From contig CAVQYZ010000005.1 of assembly GCA_963718405.1 (NCBI GenBank), forward strand, positions 124,001-188,000: a DNA stretch of 64,000 nucleotides, read 5' to 3'. A program made the position numbers and the translations under genes. Positions 25,004-33,035 of the stretch are shown here, piece after piece (the first letter of the stretch is position 1; every line of letters starts with the position of its first letter). The stretch is from Bog-756 sp963718405. Its GTDB lineage: Bacteria > Actinomycetota > Acidimicrobiia > Acidimicrobiales > RAAP-2. The notes below the pieces were generated by a model. The model was not told the origin of the DNA. It ran no database searches and worked only from the letters and a program-made list of their open reading frames with translations.

Positions 25004-25504
25004 GTGTTCAGCTTTCCCAACCCGGTCAACGAGTACGCAGCCAGGACGGTGGCGGCCGGGGTGGTGGTCATGTGCGTGGCGGCGGTGGCCTTCCGTCAAC
25101 CGTGGATCCTGATCCCCCTGGCCTATGGATTCTGGGCCCGGGTGCTGTCCGGACCCCGCTTCAGCCCGCTCGGCCTCCTGGCCACCCGGGTGGTGGCTCC
25201 CCGCCTACCCGGGCAGCCCCGCCTGGTCCCCGGACCACCCAAGCGGTTCGCCCAGGGCATCGGGGTGGTCTTCTCCTCCACGGCAGTGGTGCTGTGGTTC
25301 GGCTTCGGGCTGTCCACGGCGACCTGGGTGGTGGTGTCCCTCCTGGCCGCGGCGGCGTTCCTCGAGTCAGCTTTGGCCATCTGCCTCGGGTGCATCGGCT
25401 TCGGCATGTTGATGAAAGCCGGCGTGATACCCGAAGAGGTGTGCGAAGCCTGCGCCGACATCTCCCTTCGGCACCCGCAGCAGTCGGTCAGCCGCACGGG
25501 CTGA
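25004..25504 (+). CDS. DUF4395 family membrane protein
   Basis: 166-residue four-helix membrane protein. The family pattern is clear: NPVNEYAARTVAAGVV, SGPRFSPLGLLATRVVAPRL, PPKRFAQGIGVVFSS and the cysteine pair in ESALAICLGCIGFG. DUF4395 proteins often sit beside thioredoxin-like, sulfurtransferase or rhodanese genes, suggesting a redox or sulfur role through the CLGC pair, but no function is established. No such neighbour is adjacent here; it converges on a phosphatase gene with stops 16 nt apart. The tail adds a further CEAC pair, unusual for the family as I know it. Confidence 0.85.
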   Translation: MFSFPNPVNEYAARTVAAGVVVMCVAAVAFRQPWILIPLAYGFWARVLSGPRFSPLGLLATRVVAPRLPGQPRLVPGPPKRFAQGIGVVFSSTAVVLWFGFGLSTATWVVVSLLAAAAFLESALAICLGCIGFGMLMKAGVIPEEVCEACADISLRHPQQSVSRTG

Positions 25505-25520
25505 CCCTGGGCCGACCCGG

Positions 25521-26066
25521 TCAGCTGAGTCGGGAAAGCAGCTCCGCGCACAGTGCGGACAGTTCGTTCGCACACGACACGTACTCTGCGTCCTCGCCGC
25601 CGGCAGGGTCTTCGACGTCCTCCCAGGCCTCGATAGGAACAGCGGCCAGGTCCATGGCCGCCAGACGCTCAGAGAGAGGCCGAGGGCCGGGGGGAAGGTC
25701 ACGACAGAGCCGCTTGATGGAGGCGGTCTTCGACGCCGCCCCGGGGTGCAGCCGCCGGATGTAGCCCACGTGCTCTCCGGCCATGGCCAGGATCAGATCG
25801 GCGTCCTCCACATCGCCTGCGGTGAGCTGATGGCTCCGGTGTCCTTCGGCCCGGAAACCCACTGACTCCAACGCATCGCGGGTCCGCCTGCTCATCGGCT
25901 GCCCCTCGACCACATGGGTGCCGGCGGTCACGATCCGGATTGAGCCCGGCTGCAACATGGCTCCAGCCATCACCGACCGGGCGGCGTTTCCGGTGCACAG
26001 CGTGAGCACCCGGATGGTCCCGTCGTCGGCGGGCCGGTCCCCCACGGTGCCCTCGAGACTCGTCAC
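25521..26066 (-). CDS. Low-molecular-weight protein tyrosine phosphatase family protein
   Basis: The P-loop VLTLCTGNAARSVMAGAML contains the CX5R signature followed by Ser, and the general acid is probably the Asp of VEDPAGGED, so catalysis by a cysteinyl-phosphate intermediate is plausible. Arsenate reductases share this fold; there is no second pair of redox cysteines in the expected place, which favours a phosphatase. 181 aa is slightly longer than usual owing to an N-terminal extension. GTG start at 26066. Targets in actinobacteria include protein and sugar-biosynthesis kinases. Confidence 0.83.
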   Translation of the reverse strand: MTSLEGTVGDRPADDGTIRVLTLCTGNAARSVMAGAMLQPGSIRIVTAGTHVVEGQPMSRRTRDALESVGFRAEGHRSHQLTAGDVEDADLILAMAGEHVGYIRRLHPGAASKTASIKRLCRDLPPGPRPLSERLAAMDLAAVPIEAWEDVEDPAGGEDAEYVSCANELSALCAELLSRLS

Positions 26067-26249
26067 CGGCTGATGGAAGTACGGGTGATGGCGCTACCAC
26101 TCCTGGTCGGTGCAGGTTGCACAACGGTCACGGCACGCATGACGCTACAGGAACCACCACCCCGGGCCAGCACCCTCAACCGGTGGCAGCGGAGCCGGTT
26201 GGATAACCTCGGCCAGCTGACTATTGAGATCCAGACCAGGAGACCGAAG

Positions 26250-26741
26250 GTGATCCGGGCCATAGCCGCCGTTGACGACCAGTTGGGACTGAGCACCGAC
26301 ACCGGGATCCCCTGGTCGGTCCCGGCCGACGTGGCGCACTTCCGGTCGGAGACGGCGTCCACCGATGTCCTCATGGGCTATGCCACCTACGAGGAGTACG
26401 CCCGACCCATGCCGGGTGGGACCAACTATGTGGCCACCGGGCGTACCGAGCCCCTGCGGACCGGTTTCACTCCCATTGCCGACGCCGTCACGTTCCTCGA
26501 GGAGCGTGGGCCCGCCGACATCTGGAACATCGGCGGCGCCTCCCTCTTTGCCGCCACGCTGTCCCTGGTCCAAGAGATCCACCTCACCCGCATCGCCGGT
26601 GAGTACGGCTGCACCAAGTTCTTTCCTCCCTTCGAAGCGGAGTTCGGGCTGATAAGCGAAGAAGCCTGTGCTGCCAGCGGCGACACGCCGGCTTTCTCCT
26701 TCCAGGTGTGGCGGAGATCAGAGGTCCACCCGTCGTCGTGA
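26250..26741 (+). CDS. Dihydrofolate-reductase-fold protein
   Basis: 163-residue NADPH-dependent reductase fold. It opens VIRAIAAVDDQLGLSTDTGI with PWSVPADVAHFR, matching the folate-site Trp and Asp of DHFR, then LMGYATYEEY and the NADPH motif DIWNIGGASLFAATL. It is more divergent than housekeeping FolA, so it may be an accessory DHFR or a RibD-like reductase. GTG 26250 is preferred over an earlier in-frame start because AGGAG at 26238-26242 lies 7 nt before it and homology begins at that codon. The 180 nt upstream hold no gene I can support. Confidence 0.8.
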   Translation: MIRAIAAVDDQLGLSTDTGIPWSVPADVAHFRSETASTDVLMGYATYEEYARPMPGGTNYVATGRTEPLRTGFTPIADAVTFLEERGPADIWNIGGASLFAATLSLVQEIHLTRIAGEYGCTKFFPPFEAEFGLISEEACAASGDTPAFSFQVWRRSEVHPSS

Positions 26742-26792
26742 CGCCGGCCCGGCGAGGTGGCGCGGCGGTGCCCCGTCGTCAAACCGAGCCCG

Positions 26793-26798
26793 TACGGT
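26793..26798 (+). promoter_or_regulatory. -10 box of a leaderless promoter
   Basis: TACGGT ends 7 nt before GTG 26806 and decides the start of the kinase-like gene. Confidence 0.5.
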
Positions 26799-26805
26799 GG
26801 GGAGG

Positions 26806-27741
26806 GTGAACGACAAGCTTCGGGTGCCCACCTACCTGCAGGCCTCGACCGACATCGGCGGCCGGGCCCGGGTGGCCTGGCTCGACGCGTTGCCCGAACG
26901 CGTCGTTGAGTTGACCGATCGCTGGGGTCTGCGTCTGGGTCGGCCCTTCGAGCCGGGTGGCAACTGCTCGTGGGTTGCTCCGGGGGTCGACCCCGGCGGA
27001 CGGCCGATCGTGCTCAAGGTGGCATGGCCCCACACCGAGGCACGGCACGAGGCCGAGGGCCTGGCCGCCCTGGGCGGGAAAGGGGCGGTCGAAGTCCTGG
27101 CCTTCGAGCACCTGGATCCGACCTCATCCGAGGTCGGATCCGATGGCGACTCCGTCGGCGCCACCGCACTGCTGCTGGAACGATGCCGACCCGGGACCGA
27201 GCTACGGGCCCGGCCGGAGCCGGAGCAACACGTGGTGATCACCGAACTGCTCCAGTCGGTCTGGGCTGTCGACCTACCGTCTGACCATCCGTTCCGGCCG
27301 TTGTCGGCGATGGCCGACTACTGGGTCGGGTGCGCCGAAGCCCGACTGGCCACCGACCCCGGGAGGCTCGACGCCGGGCTGGCCCGCCAGGGATTGAGCC
27401 TGTTCCGCCAGCTGTCGCGCCCCCAACCGGGCGACGTGTTGTTGTTCACCGACCTGCACGCCGGGAACGTGCTGTCCGGCACCCGTCATCCGTGGCTGCT
27501 CATCGACCCCAAGCCGTACGTCGGCGATCCGCACTACGACGTGATCCAGCACCTGTTGAACTGCACCGAGTCGCTGCGGGCCGACCCCATCGGGCTGGCG
27601 AACCGGGTGGCCGATCTGGCCGGCCTGGATGCCACCCGGGTTCGGCAGTGGCTGTTCGCCCGGTGCGTCCAAGAGACGTTGGGGGGAGACTCGCCCTGGT
27701 TGGCGCTCGACGTCGTACTGGACCGCCTGACTGGTCCATAG
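26806..27741 (+). CDS. Aminoglycoside/hydroxyurea phosphotransferase-like kinase
   Basis: 311-residue member of the streptomycin 6-kinase (APH(6)) / hydroxyurea kinase family. An N-lobe with WVAPGVDPGGRPIVLKVAWP (ATP-lysine in VLKVAW) precedes the catalytic loop VLLFTDLHAGNVLSG (Asp, Asn) and the metal Asp in WLLIDPKPYVGDPHYD. Such proteins may phosphorylate an antibiotic or a cellular small molecule; resistance cannot be concluded from sequence. The GTG start is set by the TANNNT box 7 nt upstream. It is the last gene before the less GC-rich accessory region. Confidence 0.85.
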   Translation: MNDKLRVPTYLQASTDIGGRARVAWLDALPERVVELTDRWGLRLGRPFEPGGNCSWVAPGVDPGGRPIVLKVAWPHTEARHEAEGLAALGGKGAVEVLAFEHLDPTSSEVGSDGDSVGATALLLERCRPGTELRARPEPEQHVVITELLQSVWAVDLPSDHPFRPLSAMADYWVGCAEARLATDPGRLDAGLARQGLSLFRQLSRPQPGDVLLFTDLHAGNVLSGTRHPWLLIDPKPYVGDPHYDVIQHLLNCTESLRADPIGLANRVADLAGLDATRVRQWLFARCVQETLGGDSPWLALDVVLDRLTGP

Positions 27742-28235
27742 CGGGGGTGGAACTCCTAGATCTTGGTCAAGATCGAGCTCGGAGGGGCCAGCGCCACTGT
27801 CGGCTTCGGGGCCCCTGATCGGAGCAGCGGTAACCATGACCTTGCTGCCGGAGTCACAGGGGCAGAGTCTCGCGTCACTCACCGAGGATGACGGGGGCGC
27901 CTTTCCGACGAGCGCAACGGTGCTCGGACCAGCCGACGCCCCTGCTTACAGAGCATGACGACGTGCTCACTGTGCGTCCAATAGGCCCGGCTGCGCCGGA
28001 GTGTTCACCAAAGTTTCAGCAGGTGTTGACGGATTCGTCACAGATCGGGTGTTAGACCAGTGCCAGGTCCGAAGCGCCACACCGGGTGCCAATGTCGGCG
28101 GACCGTTGGGTTGCCGTGCCTGGCGTCGGTCGCCATCCAACCCGACTTGGGGGCGCTCCCCAAACGTTCGACCGGCGGGGTCGTTTGTCGCAGGGTTCGC
28201 ATCGAAGAGCTTGGATTGAAGGGACGAAGACCACA
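27742..28235. other. 494-nt interval with no firm gene; one possible 40-codon ORF
   Basis: A 7-bp inverted repeat with a 2-nt loop (GATCTTGGTCAAGATC) at 27759-27774 lies 17 nt after the kinase stop and could be a terminator stem or operator. An ATG at 27836 with GGAG about 10 nt upstream opens 40 codons to 27958 (MTLLPESQGQSLASLTEDDG...); it has no recognisable homology and low confidence. G+C falls across this interval, marking the left side of the accessory region. Confidence 0.4.
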
Positions 28236-28475
28236 ATGGACACGGCTGCCGAGTTCGGATCGACCTTCGGTTGTGGCTACTGCCGAGATCCACGCAACCG
28301 TCGCAGTGGGAAGATTGACGAGATCTCCCGGTTCGCCCGCACGGGCACCATCCTGCTCCGTTGCCCCCAATGCAGCGCTCACTATGTGGTAAACGACGAC
28401 AGGACGATCACAACACGCATCACGGACAGCGAGGCGGAGTCCCTGTTGCAACAGGTGGACACCACTGACCCTTGA
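28236..28475 (+). CDS. Small zinc-ribbon-like protein (79 aa)
   Basis: Not recognised. Two CXXC pairs, FGCGYCRDP and LLRCPQCSAHYVV, about 29 residues apart, make a plausible zinc ribbon, followed by a short acidic helix (SEAESLLQQ). The second pair and its YVV strand resemble ribbons of nucleic-acid-binding or transcription-associated proteins. The ribosome site before ATG 28236 is weak (GGGACGAAG). An earlier in-frame start exists but the sequence before this Met does not look protein-like. No operon partner. Confidence 0.6.
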   Translation: MDTAAEFGSTFGCGYCRDPRNRRSGKIDEISRFARTGTILLRCPQCSAHYVVNDDRTITTRITDSEAESLLQQVDTTDP

Positions 28476-28637
28476 CGGCATGAAGTGGCGGTGCCGATGC
28501 GTGTCAGTTCTCACCCGTCAGTGGGGCAGGCACTCCCGACCCTCTCCACTGGCCCTTTTGAACATGCGACGATGCTCCGAGGGTCACATGGATATCAAGC
28601 CGGAGCGATGACACCCGACCGGCCTACGCTCCTCAGG

Positions 28638-29222
28638 TCAAGCCGGCGTTGCCTCGTCCTTGGTCAGTGCCCAGATAGGGATAGAGATGGCCACCATGAC
28701 CAGGAACGCCGCTCCAACCGGAATGGCGAGTAGCAGGTAGGCAACAAACAGGGCGATCGATCCAACTGACCTCAAGGGATTTCGCTCTTTCGGTCGGATC
28801 AGGGCTCGCCGCAGTTCCGAGAGCTCCAGGTCCAGGATCTCCTCTAGGTCAAAGGCGTAGGCGTTGCCCGTCGACCGTCCGGCCGCAAACGCCCGAACTA
28901 CATGGATTGGCCACACCATGCCGAGCAGCAGGCCCGCCAAATCCAGACCCCATGCGGCGACGTACGGCCCACAGCCTCCACTGGCGAGCTCCCAGGCGCT
29001 GATCTCTGCCTCACCTACATTTCCGGTACCGAAGCAGGCGACGAGGTGGTTTACGTCGTGAAGGGTGAGAGCCCTACGTCGGGCAGAAGTGTTGAGGAAG
29101 GGCATTGGAATCCGGCCCAACCTGATGACCACCCATCGGTCGGACAAACCACCGTCAGGAGCGATGCCTGATTGCTCATGGTGACGTTGGATCACCTCTC
29201 TGACGGTCGCGCCCTCGCTCAT
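28638..29222 (-). CDS. Membrane protein with Coq4-type HDxxHx11E motif
   Basis: 194 aa. The N-terminal half carries LHDVNHLVACFGTGNVGEAE, an exact H-D-X-X-H-X11-E zinc-ligand pattern as in Coq4, the ubiquinone-biosynthesis protein, in a similar LTLHDxxH context. Two or three membrane helices follow: a weak one near GLDLAGLLLGMVWPIHVV and one or two at the C-terminus (VGSIALFVAYLLLAIPVGAA, FLVMVAISIPIWAL). ATG 29222 is chosen because TACACT (29234-29229) ends 6 nt before it. Actinobacteria normally use menaquinone, so a canonical Coq4 role is doubtful; the motif may serve another lipid or hydroxylation reaction. Confidence 0.6.
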   Translation of the reverse strand: MSEGATVREVIQRHHEQSGIAPDGGLSDRWVVIRLGRIPMPFLNTSARRRALTLHDVNHLVACFGTGNVGEAEISAWELASGGCGPYVAAWGLDLAGLLLGMVWPIHVVRAFAAGRSTGNAYAFDLEEILDLELSELRRALIRPKERNPLRSVGSIALFVAYLLLAIPVGAAFLVMVAISIPIWALTKDEATPA

Positions 29223-29228
29223 CGGACG

Positions 29229-29234
29229 AGTGTA
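29229..29234 (-). promoter_or_regulatory. -10 box of a probable leaderless promoter
   Basis: TACACT on the minus strand ends 6 nt before ATG 29222. Confidence 0.4.
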
Positions 29235-29301
29235 TTCCGGGCATTCATGATACGACTCGACCGCCATCGAAGGCAGTCCGGCGGCAGGGGAGCCCGTTCG
29301 C

Positions 29302-29307
29302 TACCCT
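29302..29307 (+). promoter_or_regulatory. -10 box of a probable leaderless promoter
   Basis: TACCCT ends 6 nt before GTG 29314; no Shine-Dalgarno. Confidence 0.4.
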
Positions 29308-29313
29308 CATCCC

Positions 29314-29781
29314 GTGGCCAAAGTTCTCGTCACCGGAATGTCCGGTACCGGAAAGTCTTCTGTCCTTCGCCTGCTCGGTGCACGGGGACACCAAACCGTG
29401 GACACCGACAGCGAGGAGTGGAGCTACCTGGTGACCCTGCCGGATGGTTCACCGGACTGGATATGGCGGGAAGAGGTGATGAGCGACCTGCTCCGGAGTC
29501 ACTCCGGAGGAAGCCTGTTCGTTGCTGGGTGCAAAACGAACCAAGGCCGGTTCTACACACACTTCGACCACGTCGCCCTCCTCAGCGCACCGGTCGATCT
29601 GCTCTTCAGGAGGATCTCAGCCCGCCGCGACAACCCGTACGGGAAGTCACCCGCCGAACGGGAGATGATTCTTCGCCACGTCGCAGAGGTGGAGCCTCTG
29701 CTTCGGGCATCGGCCACCATCGAGATAGACGCATCCGCTCCACTTGAAGACGTAGCCAACCAACTCGAGCAACTCGGTTGA
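29314..29781 (+). CDS. P-loop NTPase, small-molecule kinase-like
   Basis: 155-residue protein opening with a strand and Walker A (VLVTGMSGTGKSSVLRLL), then DTDSEEWSYL and VAGCKTNQGRFYTHFDH, the layout of shikimate/gluconate/adenylate-kinase-like proteins. A lid-like RRISARRDNPYGKSPAER contains several arginines. Similar short AAA_17/AAA_18-type proteins occur widely in actinobacteria without known substrate. GTG start with TANNNT 6 nt upstream. It diverges from the Coq4-motif gene. Confidence 0.75.
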   Translation: MAKVLVTGMSGTGKSSVLRLLGARGHQTVDTDSEEWSYLVTLPDGSPDWIWREEVMSDLLRSHSGGSLFVAGCKTNQGRFYTHFDHVALLSAPVDLLFRRISARRDNPYGKSPAEREMILRHVAEVEPLLRASATIEIDASAPLEDVANQLEQLG

Positions 29782-29905
29782 GCTGGGCCATCCCCACGCA
29801 CCGATGTGCCGGTCCAGGGCAAGCATACATGGCTGTCGAGGTGTCCGATCGGCCACGGGAAGGCGGTGCTAGCCGGAAGTCTTCGCTGAGAGTGGCCCTA
29901 AAACA

Positions 29906-30403
29906 CTAGGCGGCGAACTCGGCCAACAGGGCGTCGATCTGGGACATGCAGGCATTCATCCCGTCGGCTGCGCCCATAGCGATCGCTTGTTCCATCCCTT
30001 CGAGTGAGTCGAAATGCGTGGTGAGGACCATGCGTGTCGTGTCGCCTGCCGCTTCGATATCAATCTCGATGCGAGTCATGGAATTGCCGTCGGTAGGTGC
30101 TCCATCATCGCCGACCATGGCGTCTTCGACCACGAGCCTGGTCGGTGCGTCGACCTCGATCACGTTCCACGTTCCATCGAACGTGTCGCCGCCGTCGGGG
30201 CCGGACATGGAGTAGATGATCGTGCCGCCCGGCTTGAGGTCGTAAGGCTCGAACGTTGCCAGAAATTCCGGCGGGGCCCACCACTGCTCGAGTAAGCGAG
30301 GGTCGGCCCACAGGCGCCAGACGTTGGTGATTGACGTCTTGAACTCCGCAGTGATGACCATTGTCTTGGCCCCTGCGTTCTTGTCGACATGCAGCACGGT
30401 CAT
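29906..30403 (-). CDS. SRPBCC/AHSA1-family protein
   Basis: 165-residue START-like fold. The family opening appears as FKTSITNVWRLWADPRLLEQWW, followed by YDLKPGGTIIYSMSGPDGG and a C-terminal LEGMEQAIAMGAADGM helix that closes a hydrophobic pocket. These proteins probably bind a small hydrophobic ligand; biochemical function is mostly unknown. Its ATG overlaps the arsR stop (ATGA), the standard ArsR-SRPBCC pairing in actinobacteria. Confidence 0.88.
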   Translation of the reverse strand: MTVLHVDKNAGAKTMVITAEFKTSITNVWRLWADPRLLEQWWAPPEFLATFEPYDLKPGGTIIYSMSGPDGGDTFDGTWNVIEVDAPTRLVVEDAMVGDDGAPTDGNSMTRIEIDIEAAGDTTRMVLTTHFDSLEGMEQAIAMGAADGMNACMSQIDALLAEFAA

Positions 30404-30753
30404 TCGCTTTCCTTCCCAGTGGTTTGCTCCAGGATGTCTCCGAAGCGTTCAAGGCGGGCCCGCCACACGGCTTCGAGCTCATCGAGCAGTTCATGTGCGC
30501 GGCGGAGTTGGTTGGCCTCCCCGCGCACCAGTTGCTCCCGTCCGCTCCGGTGCTTTGAGACCAGACCGGCGTCGACCAGCACTTCGACGTGCTTCTGCAC
30601 CGCGGTGAGGCTGATCGGATATAGCCGGCCGAGCTCGCTGACGGAGCGCTCAGTGTCGAGAGTCTCCGTGACGATGTGGCGCCGCGTGGCGTCACTCAGC
30701 GCGAAAAACAACCGGTCGGTCTGTCTTTGGCCCTCCAGCACATCTACAACCAT
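30400..30753 (-). CDS. ArsR-family winged-helix regulator
   Basis: 117-residue repressor: FFALSDATRRHIVTETL, LYPISLTAVQKHVEVLVDAG and the wing KHRSGREQLVRGEA are the usual ArsR pattern, followed by a dimerisation helix (ELLDELEAVWRARLERFGDI). No metal-binding cysteines are present, as in the SRPBCC-linked subgroup. The start is placed at ATG 30753 (MVVDVLEG), the common start in this subgroup; an upstream in-frame codon at 30771 is less likely. The start codon lies inside a perfect palindrome, so autorepression is expected. Confidence 0.88.
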   Translation of the reverse strand: MVVDVLEGQRQTDRLFFALSDATRRHIVTETLDTERSVSELGRLYPISLTAVQKHVEVLVDAGLVSKHRSGREQLVRGEANQLRRAHELLDELEAVWRARLERFGDILEQTTGKESE

Positions 30754-30765
30754 ATGGTTGTAGAT
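30742..30765. promoter_or_regulatory. 24-bp perfect palindrome, probable ArsR operator
   Basis: A perfect inverted repeat centred between 30753 and 30754; the inner 20 bases read CTACAACCATATGGTTGTAG. It covers the first four codons and the upstream bases of arsR, so a dimer bound here would block transcription initiation or elongation of the arsR-SRPBCC pair. Confidence 0.75.
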
Positions 30766-31219
30766 TCGCACGTTCTGCCGGCGGTGTCAATCAGGCAGTG
30801 TTCACGGCATTGGCCGGGGTGGCTGGCTATCCATGAGGCGTGATGCTGACGTGCCTGCCCGATGCCACGGACAACAGTGCTCAGGCCCGGTCTGGTCCAG
30901 GACCGTCCTCGGCAGTAAGGCCACGGTGCGAGCCAGGCCTCCCGCACGGAGCTCCGGCAGCCGAAGCACGGTGAAACTAGTGTCATAGGCACCGACACCT
31001 TCACCGACACCTTCTGTCATGACGGGACCAGATCGAGGAGTTCCCATGGAAGCCCCCACGGCGGACCTCGCACGTGACACTTCGGCATGGCTACCGGACC
31101 GCAGCAGGTCTGGTCTCTTCATGCTCCCGGTCTCAAGGTTGACCTCCATCGATGGTGGCCGCTCCTGTTGTCGCAATCAGACCACTCCAGCCAGCACGTT
31201 CTAGGAAAGGAACGCACCC
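30766..31219. other. 454-nt interval without a supported gene
   Basis: No reading frame here has a convincing start and protein-like composition. A 12-bp tandem duplication (ACCGACACCTTC twice) lies at 30991-31014. The last 20 nt contain the strong ribosome-binding site of the next gene. Confidence 0.5.
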
Positions 31220-31855
31220 GTGAGTACCCCCACCCCTCAGCGCCTCATCGACGGTCAGCGCGGCCAGCGCTACGGCGAGGTCCTCGCCGTCTTCGTGACG
31301 GACGAGGGGCTCCAGGCGCACGTCTATGGCACACAGATGATCAACGATTGCCCACAGGAACTCTGGGAACAGCTCGACGCCGAAGCCATTGCCAAGGAGA
31401 TGGATGCCGTGCTGGTCAAGCTCAACGGCCCTCGCTACTGGGTGCTCGACGGCCTCGGCTCCAAGGCGCAGCCCATCGAGCCGATCATGCGGGAGTTCGG
31501 TGGAATCATGATGCGCCGTATCGCCGTGGTCAAGCTCGGGAACGAAGCGGCACAGATCCCATACACGGTCCGCCACGTCGATCGACGGGCCGTCTTCTTC
31601 TTCGACGCCGGTAGCCGCGTGTACGAGTTGGTCGACCCTGGCGGACTCGTCTACGTCATGCAGGCTCGCTGCGTCGGCGTCGACCCAGAGATGAGCGAAG
31701 AGGCTCTTCTGACCTTGGGCGAGCGCCTTGCCCTGCCCGATGGGTGGACCTACCGCTCCCGCATCCTCGCCGAGGAGCTGGTGGTGGACACCTCGGACCA
31801 CCTGGCCACAGTGCTCCAGGACGAGTTCGAGAACACGTACACCCTCCCCGATTGA
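31220..31855 (+). CDS. Conserved-looking hypothetical protein, 211 aa
   Basis: Not recognised. Soluble, no signal or membrane helix; mixed alpha/beta with VLAVFVTDEGLQAHVYG, GPRYWVLDGLGSKA and VFFFDAGSRVYELVDPGG. The start is well set: GGAAAGGAA at 31204-31212 lies 7 nt before GTG 31220. Codon use is close to the window average, unlike several neighbours, so it is probably a functional gene. It stands alone, with gaps on both sides. Confidence 0.65.
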   Translation: MSTPTPQRLIDGQRGQRYGEVLAVFVTDEGLQAHVYGTQMINDCPQELWEQLDAEAIAKEMDAVLVKLNGPRYWVLDGLGSKAQPIEPIMREFGGIMMRRIAVVKLGNEAAQIPYTVRHVDRRAVFFFDAGSRVYELVDPGGLVYVMQARCVGVDPEMSEEALLTLGERLALPDGWTYRSRILAEELVVDTSDHLATVLQDEFENTYTLPD

Positions 31856-31972
31856 GGCTTGGCCCCGGTACGGACTCGAACGTGCACCTCGAACGACGGC
31901 CTGACTGATCCACCAGGCCCTATTCCAGCCAGATCCGCTCCTCGCTTGCGGTTTGACGAACTGCTCGACGGA

Positions 31973-32566
31973 TCAAATGTGGCCACTCACGGTCTGGATC
32001 GGGCCCAAGATCTCGTTTCCATTGACTGTCGATTCGAAGGCAGCTGCTGTTGCCGCCTTGCTATAGCTCTCGAAGTCACAGCCAATTTCGTAAACCGCCG
32101 GGCTGGTGGATTTTGCCCCCGAGGTAAGACCGACATCACAGTTCGAATAAAAGATGTAGGCCGAACCGCGGATCGTCACCGAAGGCAGAGTGCTCCCGGA
32201 GGTGTCGACGACGGAGGAGTCGGTTGGGAGGTCTGCCGTTGGTGCCGAAAAATAGACACGAAACCCGTTACCGCCCTGGGCAAAGTCCGGCTTCTGACAT
32301 TGGCTCCCAACTGGACTGACCCACGTCCACGGAAGCGAGGTGCCTGTTTGCTTCAGATACGGCTGGATCTCGCCTGAAGGACAGCCCGTTGTGGTCGTCC
32401 AAATAGAGGTCGAGTTGAACACGGTGCCCGCTGAAGTGGACTGGGCCGTCGCCGCGGGAGAGCCACTCGACGTGGAAGCATAAGCAATGCCACCCCCAAA
32501 GAGTGACAACAACACTGCCACGGGAACCATGCGAACGACGCGTGACGAATTATGAAGCCTGGCCAT
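31973..32566 (-). CDS. Secreted protein of unknown function
   Basis: 197 aa with an N-terminal signal peptide (basic MARLHNSSRVVR, then MVPVAVLLSLFGGGIAYAS) followed by a Ser/Thr-rich exported domain with four cysteines (GCPSGE, SQCQKP, SNCDVG, IGCDFE), which could form two disulfides. No family recognised. GGGGAGGG just before ATG 32566 supports this start. The frame is open for a further 74 codons upstream, including HIATFCETCERV, vaguely like an anti-sigma zinc motif, so a longer membrane protein is an alternative. Confidence 0.6.
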   Translation of the reverse strand: MARLHNSSRVVRMVPVAVLLSLFGGGIAYASTSSGSPAATAQSTSAGTVFNSTSIWTTTTGCPSGEIQPYLKQTGTSLPWTWVSPVGSQCQKPDFAQGGNGFRVYFSAPTADLPTDSSVVDTSGSTLPSVTIRGSAYIFYSNCDVGLTSGAKSTSPAVYEIGCDFESYSKAATAAAFESTVNGNEILGPIQTVSGHI

Positions 32567-33035
32567 TAGCCCTCCCCTGTCCGGATAGTTAAGTGTGGCT
32601 TTGGGCTGGCCTGTCTGCAACCCCATCTGATCGAGCACCAACTCCGGGGCGTTGCGAAGCGAAACAGGTGCCACCCCCCATGCAATCGTTTGAAGGATCG
32701 GTTGCACCTGCGTGGGCTCTGCGGTGGATTGGACACGCTCACAGGTTTCACAGAATGTCGCGATGTGACCCCCATCGCATGTGGTCATTCATGTTCGTCA
32801 CCCCCGGCACAGGACCGCGGTTAGAAGGGCCGTTCGACCATGGCCGATCACCAACTCAACCCGTGCTTGGGGCAGATGCACGACCCAGGGAGTCCTGGGA
32901 TCACCTCGGCACTCGTAGATAAACTGCCAAGCCGACCCCACCGAACTACCTTCGCACCGACTGGCGCTACTCAAGGGGACACCATGTGAATCGGCGTCGG
33001 TCCAAACCGGGGTTCAGGCCCAAGAAGGAACCGAC
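32567..33035. other. 469-nt interval; no firm gene
   Basis: Left part is the possible upstream extension of the secreted-protein gene on the minus strand. The remainder shows no convincing coding frame. An AGAAGGAA ribosome-binding-like site lies at its right end, just before the VOC gene. Confidence 0.4.

Noticed and set aside
26806..27741. Calling the APH-like gene an antibiotic-resistance determinant
   Set aside because: The family includes housekeeping small-molecule kinases; the motifs show phosphotransferase chemistry but not the substrate.
30991..31014. 12-bp tandem duplication ACCGACACCTTC
   Set aside because: Two copies in a noncoding gap; could be replication slippage. Mentioned in the interval entry only.
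31862..31935. tRNA-like 3' end on the minus strand (GTTCGAGTCC followed by GGGGCCA)
   Set aside because: I could not build an acceptor stem, D arm or anticodon arm; the T-stem pairs only partly. At most a fragment, so not annotated.
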